NCBI GenBank assembly: GCA_020536535.1
Contig: JAHLWZ010000664.1
Location: 6,203-48,538 of the forward strand
From: Pelomyxa schiedti
Taxonomy: Eukaryota > Evosea > Pelobiontida > Pelomyxidae
DNA: 42,336 nt
Direction of reading: 5' to 3'
A model generated the notes under the pieces. That model did not search any database and was not told where the DNA came from. It was given only the letters and a program-made list of their open reading frames with translations. The position numbers and the translations under genes are program-made. Shown piece by piece: positions 22,719-31,717 of this stretch (its first letter is position 1; each line of letters opens with the position of its first letter).

Positions 22719-22818
22719 TCGATTCTATGCGATAAGCTGATCCCTCCCGTCCTTTCAGTCGCCAACGGGTTTTTGTTTTTTCGTTGTTGTTGAAGTTCGG
22801 CTGTCAGCTGCACCCATA
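22719..22818. promoter_or_regulatory. Upstream region of the actin-like gene
   Basis: The promoter of the actin-like gene must start here. It may be shared with a possible plus-strand leader beginning at 22819. No motif is identified. Confidence 0.35.
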
Positions 22819-22979
22819 ATGTCGGGAGGTGAGCTCTCGGTAGAAAATTCGAGTGGGAGTGGTGAAGAAAAATTACCGGCGCAGGGCCAGGCGCATAACG
22901 TTTTTGTCATTCGCCTTTTACTAATGAGCAACCGTGCTCCTGGTCGTCATCAAATGCGCTTTGATCACGTATTTTTGTA
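22819..22979 (+). CDS. Possible small ORF or first exon
   Basis: An ATG opens 53 codons beginning MSGGELSVENSSGSGEEKLP, acidic and serine-rich, then a hydrophobic patch. A 'gtaagt' donor overlaps the stop at ~22977, and 'cataac|gttttt' could be another donor, so this may be the first exon of a spliced gene, conceivably a leader to the elongase. There is no homology I recognise. Low confidence. Confidence 0.25.
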
Positions 22980-23455
22980 AGTGCCCCTTCACGGGGCATG
23001 CAATTACTAATCAAAAAAACTGCTGGGGGTTTTGTTGCTTTTATGCGTCAAACACAACCCACTTGGCTCAACAACCAGTTATAAGTTTATCCATACGTTT
23101 CCCCACTAAGTTGTGGGTGTGCTGTAACTCACAAGCAATGTGCTGAAGTACACAGCGTAGTGTAGTTGCTCTTGGGTTATCTGGCAACAGAAAACTTACA
23201 GTTGTTCGGGTACTTGCTTGTCTGGGACATTCGCGGTAGGGGAAGAAGACGTTGATGTTCCCAAAAAAAGCAAAAAAAAGAACCCACTTTAATTGAAGAG
23301 ACTTCTGCCAAGCGAAAAGAAAAAAATCAACAAAAAGCCACCCTTCGAAGTACACGTCAAGGCCCTCCACGAGTGGTTGACTTCATTTTTCCAAAACAAA
23401 CAACAACCGACCACCACAAGCAGGTAACCACTTGCTGCAACATTTCATCTTGGGA
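22980..23455. other. Region without a supportable gene, upstream of ELO
   Basis: 476 bp. The minus strand has a frame at 23068-23370 with several intron-like signals (T-rich tracts, 'ttggcag', 'gtaag'). I could not assemble a convincing protein from it. It probably contains the elongase promoter and leader. Confidence 0.35.
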
Positions 23456-24428
23456 ATGAATACTGTTATGGACTACATTTATGGATGGAAGTGGGAAGAG
23501 GGAGTGACGCCATTGTCATCGCGGTATTTCACTCTGACCGTGTTGGTCTCTTATCTGGCTGTTATACAGTTTTATAGGCTGGTGTGGGGTTTTTTTTTTT
23601 TTTTTTATTTTTTTTTTTATGTTGTAATTTTCCGTTTTGTACTTACAGATTTTTTAGTTACCAGTGAAACCTCTGGAGCTGAGGTGGCTATCAAAGGCCT
23701 ACAACGTTTACCAAGTTGTGTTTTCGGCTATTGTTGCGGTGCTTACGTCGGCGGCTGTTATTGACAAAGCTTTCACTGAGGGCCCCTACTCGTTGGTAAC
23801 TTACTTATTTTCTGTTACTCTCTTTTTCTTTTCGAACTTACCTGAAACTAACGTACTATAGTTTTGTGAACGTGAATCGGGGTCTCTGAGTGGCCCATTG
23901 GGACTCTGTGTCTACACATACCACCTCAACAAATACGTGGAATTTATGGACACATTCTTCATCGTAGCCCGCAAGAAGCCGGTGATATTCCTTCACCAGT
24001 TCCACCACATTATCATTGTGATAGCCACCTGGACCTGGCTATGGAGCGGCCACGTTTCCGGCGCAGCCTTCTGCACCTTCATCAACTCGGTCATCCACTT
24101 CATGATGTATTACTACTACTATCAGTGTGACCAAGGATTCAAGCCAACCTGGAAGCAGCTTCTTACCACATCACAGATAGTACAGCTTCTGAGCGGGCAG
24201 GTGCTGGAACTGGTATATGCATTCACGGCACCATACCTAATGTGTGGTGCTCACCCTGCTGGGGTGTGGGTGGCCATTCTGGTCAACACACCCCTCATAA
24301 TGCTGTTTGTGAACTTCTTCAGGAAACAGTACATACAGACAAAACGACCCCCTTCACACAGAGACAAGGGCACACCCGATAGCTTTACTGTTAAACACAG
24401 CAACGAACAAACTATCAAGACAGACTGA
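23456..24428 (+). CDS. ELO-family fatty-acid elongase (3-ketoacyl-CoA synthase)
   Basis: ER-membrane condensing enzyme that adds two carbons from malonyl-CoA to long-chain acyl-CoA. Three exons (23456-23581, 23658-23795, 23862-24428) give 276 aa. Diagnostic boxes are 'YHLNKYVEFMDTFFIVARKK', the catalytic histidine box HQFHH, 'NSVIHFMMYYYYY', and downstream 'QIVQLL'. There are about seven hydrophobic segments, and the tail is basic and polar (QTKRPPSHRDKG). The first intron has a long T/A tract and uses the acceptor 'attttttag', which restores 'FYRLLPVKPLELRWLSKAYN'. Chain-length specificity cannot be told. The start is the first Met giving an intact N-terminus; the frame stays open slightly upstream. 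All catalytic residues are present. Confidence 0.92.
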
Positions 24429-24552
24429 GGGAAACCAAATTCACAACCTCAATGCATTAACTTAACAAAGAAATTGAACCCCCTCCATGCTCTCTCATTT
24501 GAGGATTTTCTTTTTTTTGGCCTTATTTATAAGTGGTGTTGTAACTTGTGGA
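24429..24552. other. Short convergent spacer
   Basis: 124 bp between the convergent stops of the ELO and sirtuin-kelch genes. No additional feature is seen. Confidence 0.4.
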
Positions 24553-27500
24553 CTATGAATCAAAGGGGTTGATGACTGTGATGGCGTGGAGGTGAGGGGG
24601 CACAAGGGCACCGTCTGAATCATACCCCCCGAATGTGACTACGGTTGCGGGCCCAGTGAGAACAGAGCCGTGTGCGGCAACAGAGAAGTTGGGTGGGAGT
24701 TCTTGTTGTGCTTGTTCTGGTGGCGTCACTGCCGCGGCTGTGGAGGTTGTTGTTGTTGCTGTGGTTGTAGAAGATGATGGCGAGGGTATTGGGGATGATG
24801 CGGTGGTGCCGGTTGTTGTGGGTGATGGCGGGCCGGTGAGGGCTCTCCTCTTCCAATGTAATGCGTCGATGAGGAAGGTTCCTTGTGGGCCGTTGTAAAG
24901 TATCTGGTATGATTGGTTTGAGTGCGGCGTTTAGAGGTGAATGAATTCGCTTACGAAGGTATATGTTCCCAGCAGAACCTTGTGCGCGATTCCCCGTGTC
25001 GGAAACACACGGAATTTTTCTGTTGCTTTGTATGGCATTGGGGGCATAGGATCACCGTATACTTTAGGGTAGCTCCAATGCCAATCTCCTGTATCAAGCA
25101 TAACACAGTCAGTAAGAACGGATCGGCCATCACAACCTAAAAAAGGAATTAGGGTAACAAAAAAAAGTGATTGATTGAAGGCTTACCACCAAGAAATACA
25201 AGTTTGTCCCCTACACAAACGGCGCAATGCTGAGCTCTTGGGGGCGGGGAGTCTCCGTGGAGAGTTGGAGAAGACCAGGAATTATCTGCAAGTGATAGAA
25301 CATGAACATCGTTCAGGTACCGGTAGTTTCCTTCCTCACAAACTGCACCCCCAAAGACAACAATACATGTCCCGTTCTTACACAGAGTTGCAGTGTGCCC
25401 GGCACGTGGTGGAATTCTATTTGAGGTTAGGGATACTTGAGCAAAAGAAATAAACCTGTTTGTAGTCAAGTTGACTAATGACAATTGCCCACTGGAGAAA
25501 TCATAGCATTGTACTTCTTCATACTGGCATTGCGAATCCCAGCCTCCGATGAGATAGGCCTGGAGAAGGAAATAAGGAGGTTTTCAGTTGGGATGAATCA
25601 AAATTGCCTTCGATTCGGAGATTTGGGTCATAGTGTGACCCCATCTTGGTTTGGAGACCCAAGGCAAGTCGGCCTCAGAGGGTGAGGCAACTCTATGTAC
25701 CCAAGCAGAGCTTTGGTTGTAGAGAGATATCCACGGTTGTGTCAAGGACTTCTCACCACTTTAAGAGGTAAGAACAATGGAAAAGAGGGAGCGTGGTACT
25801 CAGGTCCTCGGGGTGTGCCACCAGACAACGCTATGCATTGCCCATGAGGTGTATTGGGAACGAGAGTCATTGCAACCCAGGACCTCGACGAAGGTGTGGT
25901 GCCGGTGTGGGGGAGTATGCTGTGAGTAATGTATGCATGGTTGAATATCTCTTTCCTTGAAGAAGGCATGACGGGGGAAGTGAAGTACTCTTTGGGTGTT
26001 GCTGTTATTTGTACTTCCCAACTACGGGTAGTTGGGTCGTAGAGAAGTGTATACATCATCTATCTTGGATATCAGAAAGGAAGAACTACAAAGCGGAAGC
26101 ACCTGACCAACTGGAGTATCTGCAATATACTCAATAAGGTCGACTGGTGGTTCTTTGAAGTGTTCCAGAAAATGAAGCCTAAGAAGGTGAACATTCCTTT
26201 TTTTTTTTTATAACCAAGTACCTTATTCTGGCTGAAAACTTTGAAACATTTTCAGGTAGTTTTCCTGTAACTTGAAACGGTTCCTTGGGAAGCTCTTGTT
26301 CTGGGGTTCCGCCTATTTGTACTTCCACTCGAGAAAAAATTGTGGCAGGCATGCTGGCGATATACGCATCAACTCCACTACAACAAGGTCATGACGGTGA
26401 AGAAAGAAAGGAAGTAGTTTGCATACGTTACATCCAGTGTGTAATTCCCAGAAATGATGGAATGACTGACAACAACCCGGCGTTGAAGTAACCAATTTGG
26501 AACAGGAATTCCCAGTAGTTTCATAACCCCTCCCATCACTTTGTGCATTTCAGGACTGATGAAAAATAGTGTGGTGGTGAACCTGTGTCACATTTGGCAT
26601 GTATGCGGAGAAAAGCTCTATCATCCAAAGGCGTTCGTTGGAGGTTCACGATAACGAGCTTTCCTTAATAATCGTAAGATACCCCAAAAAGGTAGACAAA
26701 CAAAAAGAGGTTGCACCTGATTTCGACGTTATCTTCGGCATTTTGCATGCAGGTTGCACAGTAAGACTACTCCCAAGAACCAGATGTAAATCTGGGAAAG
26801 TTGTTTGTTTGTGAACCAAAGTGTATTACATCTCACCAGCTGCCATAGAGTGTTCGTACGCAAGTTCTAATGGTCTATGTGGTAAATCCTTTGGCATTTT
26901 AGAACAAGGAAGTTTGTACTGGGGTTTTTTCACAAACCTGGCCGAAGTCAATTGTGCTGTTCATCAACCTTCCTCCACAATGAGGGACATCGCAGTACCT
27001 TCCGGTAAAATGATCACGACCACGCTTAATGCGAAGGCAGTGGAAATCTCGTAGATACTCGAACCCTAGGAGGAACTCTTAGGAAAGGCCCATGCGTGGA
27101 GCGAGGAGAGGTACCACAGGTTTCGCAAAATTCTATGTTTGAGTTACCATGTAACTCGGAGATTTGGTTGGGGTTAACTCCAGATCGTCTGTGCAATCCA
27201 TCACAGTTTTGGCTGATGAGGTACTATCAATTGTGAGTGCCGAATCTTTGTTCCCAAAAGTAAAAGAAAAGGAACCTTTAGAATGCCAGATCGTAGAAGT
27301 TGCACTATGGACATGTGAGTTACTGTTGGGATAGCCTTGAATGTTGGGGTAGTTGGTTTATCACGGGTACGGTTCTGCGCTTCCAGAGTCCACTTGCCAT
27401 CTGGCCCACTGGGAAGGAACATGAGGACGCAAGTTAATAGCACGTTTGTAGTACCGGAAGTCAGGTATCCCTGCCGAAGTGCTGACACCAGCTCCAGTGA

Positions 27501-27733
27501 AAATAACAAAATTTCTGTTGTGGTGGACAACAGTGAGAAAAAAAAAGTTAGAGTGCATAGCAACTTGCTGGCTTTAATAAGTTCCACAAGTTGCTCGATT
27601 TTTTGTTGAAGCACCTCTGGTGGGTCTTCAATTTCCCTCATCATTTCTGTAGGCGGTCAATCCAATGCATTCCAGCACACAACGAATACAAAAAAACATA
27701 GAAACCAGGGTCAGTGTGGGCGGTGTGTGCCAT
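24553..27733 (-). CDS. SIRT7-like sirtuin fused to kelch repeats
   Basis: NAD-dependent deacylase domain of the SIRT6/7 class followed by kelch repeats, about 800 aa. Exon 1 (27733, MAHTAHTDPE...) leads to 'KFVIFTGAGVSTSAGIPDFR', 'GPDGKWTLEAQNRTRDKP', 'TPTFKAIPTVTHMSIVQL', 'SQNCDGLHRRSG' and the catalytic-His motif ELHGN. Zinc ligands are CETC and CDVPHC. 'LVIVNLQRTPLDDRAFLRIH' followed by AKCDTVM strongly recalls SIRT7. After 'VMKLLGIPVPNW' the frame runs through beta-rich exons into kelch motifs: 'AYLIGGWDSQCQYEEVQCYD', 'GHTATLCKNGTCIVVFGG' and 'AQHCAVCVGDKLVFLGG', ending 'VVTFGGYDSDG' and a stop at 24553-24555. I found phase-compatible introns at every junction, one apparently GC-AG. Likely nuclear, with kelch recruiting partners. 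Two separate genes are less likely but not excluded. Confidence 0.82.
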
Positions 27734-27969
27734 CTCTTGTTTGCGTTAACACGTGTCTCCTCGCAGTGGTGTGTGGACCGTTGGGTTTTTTTGTTAAAAT
27801 GAAAACCGAAATCTTAAGTTGTAACGAAAAGGTGCAGGGGAATTAAAGTGACAATTGCCACCAATTGACCCACCACTTGCAGCAGCTCAGCACCAAGCTG
27901 AGACATCGATTCACAGATCGTGATCAGTTGCACATAAAGATTATCTACAATCAAGCAATTAATTTCGCA
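27734..27969. promoter_or_regulatory. Divergent promoter, sirtuin-kelch / PA28
   Basis: 236 bp between head-to-head start codons, presumably carrying both promoters. No recognisable element is claimed. Confidence 0.4.
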
Positions 27970-29391
27970 ATGAAGAACCACGGGGCTACACCCTCGGCCG
28001 GATCTGCGTTACGGTCTTCATCCGGATCTCCATCTCTGTCTAAAGCCTCGTCACTGTTTAAACCAACCACCACAGCGTCATCCCAAGAAGCGACAACTAC
28101 GGCAGTGACGACTCCGAAACCAACAGCGACTGTAACTCCGAGTCTTGTGCCCCCGGGCGATGGTGCTGTTGTTGTTGCTGTTGGTGTTCACGCAGCGACG
28201 CAGAGCGGCGTCGGCAGCGGGAGCGCGAGTGCGGCGGAGGACGTTGTGGCTGTGATGAAGCTGCCAGCGCCCGCGAGGATTGACAACGAAGAGGAGCTTA
28301 GGGAGCAACTGAGGACAAACGCATTGGACGCTATTAACCACAGACTGCCTGCTGCAATTCTGCAGTTACACAAGCTGTCGACCGTGCGTTTTGGGCTGGA
28401 AATTATCTCCCTTTTCTTTCAATGTGGAGTTCCCCCATTAATGGTGCATGTAGACTGACCCAAGACTATCCATGACTGTGGCGGAATTCGACAGGGTCCT
28501 GGCTTCTCGCCACCCGGACTTCTTTGCCGCATTACAGCAACCCTCAACAGCAGTAAAACCAACCGAAGAATGTGATGAAGGTACCCTTGCAGGGTCAAAA
28601 CGAAAAAGAGGTAAAGACCCTTACTTGCACTGAATTTTCTTTATTTTATACTTCAAGTCCCTTTTTTTTTTCTGTGAGTTCTAATGATGTATTATTGAGA
28701 GGAACAGAAGAAAGTAAGCTCGGATTGTGTACTGCCACAACCTCCAGTATTCTCGCCTTCTTTTGTTGTTGGTATTTTATTTACTGTTCCTAAGGAGATA
28801 ATACAAATGCATACGCTGCTGAAAGAACTCCTTCTTGGTGTAGTAGAACTCATGCAGGTACTTGCTCTGCCCTGCCCTCCCTGCCTGCCCAATTTATTGT
28901 TGGCTCACGATTACCGAACAACCTAGGCAATTAAGCTCTGGGTCAGATTGAATGTACCAAGGATCGAGGATGGCAACAACTTTGGTGTTGGTATACAAGA
29001 AGAAACCATTGCTGAAGTGAAGCGAGCTGAAGACCATGCCTGGGGTGCAGGGGATTCCTTCCTTGATTATCACCTCATCAGGGCCAAGATGGTTACAAAG
29101 GTTTGTTGTAACTAACCAACACTGACCGCGGTAGCTTTTGATTTCTTACTTTCATACAGTGTGCCAAGTCTCCTGGCACTGTAGAATTCCGGCGAGTACT
29201 TCTTGAACACGATAGAAAGGAGTGGACGAACATTCGGTTTTTAATCACTGAAACAAGGTTATTCCAATTCGCTCCATTGTGTAACTAACCCCTGTAGGAA
29301 CAACTGTGCCGTGGTACAAGACATGATTGTGAAAAACATGGAGAAAATCCAGGCACCAAGGCAAAGTTCTCACATGGAGAGCCTATTTTGA
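27970..29391 (+). CDS. Proteasome activator PA28/REG (PSME3-like)
   Basis: Subunit of the heptameric 11S cap that opens the 20S proteasome without ATP. Six exons (27970-28383, 28454-28610, 28700-28857, 28927-29100, 29160-29257, 29298-29391) give 364 aa. An unusual N-terminal ~95-residue Ser/Thr/Ala/Val-rich tail precedes the PA28 N-domain ('ALDAINHRLPAAILQLHKL'). 'SKRKRG' is a likely nuclear signal, as in REG-gamma. The C-domain is strongly conserved: 'KLWVRLNVPRIEDGNNFGVG', 'IQEETIAEVKRAED', 'RAKMVTKCAKSPGTVEFRR', 'LITETRNNCAVVQDMIVKN' and C-terminal 'SSHMESLF'. Animal PSME3 is ~254 aa, so the extra length lies in the tail and in a ~40-residue linker of uncertain splicing around 28700-28800. 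A nuclear, ubiquitin-independent role is inferred from the family. Confidence 0.9.
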
Positions 29392-29504
29392 GCCCAGTTG
29401 TTCATGAGTAGAAATTCAACAACGTTGTTTGCTAGCTCATACTGTTGCGTTCGTTGTTTCCTGCGTTATCATGCAAGCCTGAGGGTTTTCAAATTTTGAG
29501 TACA

Positions 29505-30357
29505 ATGAAACTGAGAGTGTCGTCGGTGCCTCCGTCGGCCGGATGCTCCAAGGCCACGAAGCAGCAGATGCCCCATGGACCACTACATCAGCCACCCGGG
29601 GGTGCGTGCACCAAGTCGCCCGTCGTCATCCGCGACTCGGAGGAGGACGAGCGAGCACGACCGCAAGTAATGTGCAAGAAGGAATACGGCACTACGCCCA
29701 TCGGCACGTCACGGAGCGGCGAGCCTGTTGTTGGGTTTGCTGTGCTCACAAACGGCAACGTTGTGCTCACGACGCGAGGCGGGGGCGAGTTCGTCGCAAC
29801 GAGGGAGGACGTCGCGGCGCTGCGGCCTGAGTTCTGCCTGAACAACTACATCGACTCGTGTAGAATTGCAATTGCATTGAACAAGTTGTATGGCGACATT
29901 GACCTCCTGGGCACTGGGCTGCTCATAATGAGAGACTTAAACGTTATCATGGAACTGATCTTTTGGGGCCATAGAGCTGTTTCTCTTCTGCCAAGAACAA
30001 GTACCACACCAAAGGTCTTTCTTTTCTGTTTATAGCTATAACTAACACACACAGACTTGGCCGAGAGATAGAAACTCATTCTATGGTGCCACAATATCAC
30101 TGCACCCGCATGACCCGGAGTTCTGTGTCATTTTTGGGGAGTCTTGGCATAATCGCCATGTGTTCTTTTCTGAGTTTCCAGTAAGAATTTGCTCACAAAA
30201 GAATTTCTTCATCTAACTGACACAACGCAAAAAGGGACACGGTAAGGCCACAGACGAGGTACACCTACAGGTAACATTTACATTTCCAAGCATGAGAGAG
30301 CGAGATGTGGCAATTGAGTTCTTAGTTACAAACGGTGCCCTAATTGTCTGTACATAA
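29505..30357 (+). CDS. Unrecognised protein
   Basis: Three exons (29505-30014, 30055-30180, 30235-30357) splice in frame to 252 aa. I do not recognise it. The N-terminal ~60 residues are basic and polar and include 'VVIRDSEEDERARP', SUMO-motif-like in look. A compact middle follows: 'GEPVVGFAVLTNGNVVLTTR' then 'GEFVATREDVAALRPEFCLN' and NYIDSCRIAIALNKLYGD. The end is a beta-rich domain ('FCVIFGESWHNRHVFFSEFP', 'EVHLQVTFTFPSMRERD'). 'TREDVAALRPEFCLNNYID' vaguely resembles the entry motif of Ulp1/SENP proteases, but the His/Asp/Cys triad is not visible, so I do not assign that. It begins 114 bp after the PA28 stop in the same direction. Confidence 0.6.
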
Positions 30358-30387
30358 GGCCAAAACAATAAATCCTCAAATCATTCG

Positions 30388-30982
30388 TTATTTTCTCAAA
30401 ATTCTAAACATTCCCATCACTGTCGCCGTCGAAACGAATGTAAGTAGGGCTGACAAAAATAATGACACGCCACTCGCTTGTAATTCAGGGAGGGCTGTTG
30501 TTACGACAACTAGCCCGACGGTGGCAGCAAATGGGTTGACTGATATCCATACATCAGCAATAAAGAAGCCCAGCAGCAGAACCAACACAATCCATAGGAT
30601 CATTTCCGCTACTGAAGAGAAGATCTACAAACAAGTGAGCAAAAAATCAAAATGGACCTCTCGTACCCTTATTGCATTCCATGTAACTGTTCGGTCACGG
30701 TTTGGTGTCAAGCTACGTACGAGGTTGACAAAAAGCCTCATAAGGTACAACACGCAAACTATGACGACAGTAATCATATGCACAAAAAAAAATAAGCATG
30801 GAGCACTACCTAAAAAAAATGAGTCTTGATTGAAGATTGTACAAGTTTTTACCATTTGAGGTAACAACATCATATGTATTCACCCCGGATTGAATGGAGA
30901 CACAGCTGTCCAAAATGAGCAGGGAACGCAGTATCAACCACGAGCAAAGTTTTCCATCCACCGATGCACGATGAGCAGGCAT
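30388..30982 (-). CDS. Four-helix membrane protein, MARVEL-like topology
   Basis: Three exons (30982-30853, 30809-30667, 30624-30388) join in frame to 169 aa. There are four hydrophobic segments: 'LCSWLILRSLLILDSCVS' (~12-29), 'LFFFVHMITVVIVCVLYLMR' (~48-68), 'MILWIVLVLLLGFFIADVWI' (~99-118) and 'SLFLSALLTFVSTATVMGMF' (~146-165). A polar loop 'SGVNTYDVVTSNG' lies between helices 1 and 2. This matches the size and layout of MARVEL/synaptogyrin-like proteins of vesicle and apposition membranes, but I see no sequence signature strong enough to name it. It is convergent with the preceding gene (30-bp gap). Upstream sequence to ~31207 has possible further exons, so the start could be extended. Confidence 0.65.
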
Positions 30983-31375
30983 CAATACAGCGGTATGGGT
31001 GTGCAAACCATCAACAAGTGTTACTTTGTGTATGTAACTCTAAAGGTAAACATGACATTGATACCGGTGGTAGTCGCCATTGAAATCGTCGAACTTCCTA
31101 ATGCTTCAAGTTTTCGAAAACTATGGTTAAATGCAATTAAAGTGGTATTATTAATCACTACTCAGTGCCTACTAGTGAAAGCGAAATAGTGACGATCTAA
31201 AAATCATGAGGTGCGCGATGTTTTGGACAACGCAAAAAAAATTTGGGTTCGACCTTAGTGGATACAACGCAGTAAATGTGCAGACCAGAACACACTCCAC
31301 CAAGTGCCATTATGGGTGCACTCGAACCTGCGAGCGTCGGCGTCGTTCGTAGGTGACCACCAGATCAGTCATTGC
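30983..31375. other. Intergenic, upstream of the membrane protein
   Basis: 393 bp, AT-rich. A minus-strand ATG at 31207 followed by a possible 'gtaggc...atag' intron suggests a leader exon, but joining it to the main frame needs an unsupported splice. No gene is called. Confidence 0.35.
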
Positions 31376-31496
31376 TTCTTTTTAGTTGTACCTTGATCAA
31401 ATCCAGGGTAGGGAAATTCCCCTGTTTGAACGCTCGAATTAAAAAAATTTTTGTTCCCCCGGCTCGGTTAAGCACCTGCTGCTCCAGGCCGTCAGT
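31376..31496 (+). repeat. Left copy of a 121-bp duplicated contig end
   Basis: This segment, from 'ttctttttagttg' to 'gccgtcagt', is repeated without visible difference at 31597-31717, directly across the N gap. Two contig ends probably overlap here and were scaffolded instead of merged. Confidence 0.9.
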
Positions 31497-31596
31497 NNNN
31501 NNNNNNNNNNNNNNNNNNNNNNNNNNNNNNNNNNNNNNNNNNNNNNNNNNNNNNNNNNNNNNNNNNNNNNNNNNNNNNNNNNNNNNNNNNNNNNNN
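31497..31596. other. Assembly gap of exactly 100 N
   Basis: 100 undetermined bases, a conventional placeholder length, sitting between two identical 121-bp sequences. The real distance is unknown and is probably negative (an overlap). Confidence 0.99.
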
Positions 31597-31717
31597 TTCT
31601 TTTTAGTTGTACCTTGATCAAATCCAGGGTAGGGAAATTCCCCTGTTTGAACGCTCGAATTAAAAAAATTTTTGTTCCCCCGGCTCGGTTAAGCACCTGC
31701 TGCTCCAGGCCGTCAGT
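31597..31717 (+). repeat. Right copy of the 121-bp duplicated contig end
   Basis: Matches 31376-31496. Its last five bases contain the stop codon of the phosphoketolase gene, so that CDS is complete on the right-hand contig despite the gap. Confidence 0.9.

Noticed and set aside
23068-23370. Minus-strand small protein gene upstream of ELO
   Set aside because: The frame needs several speculative introns to remove low-quality Phe-rich stretches, and no assembled version gave a recognisable or balanced protein.
29596-29870. Ulp1/SENP SUMO protease
   Set aside because: Only a short entry-like motif matches. The His-Asp-Gln-Cys catalytic pattern is absent in the assembled 252-aa protein.
31376-31717. 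Terminal or long direct repeats of a mobile element around the gap
   Set aside because: The repeats abut exactly 100 N and one contains a host gene stop codon. There is no transposase or integrase coding nearby; an assembly overlap explains it better.
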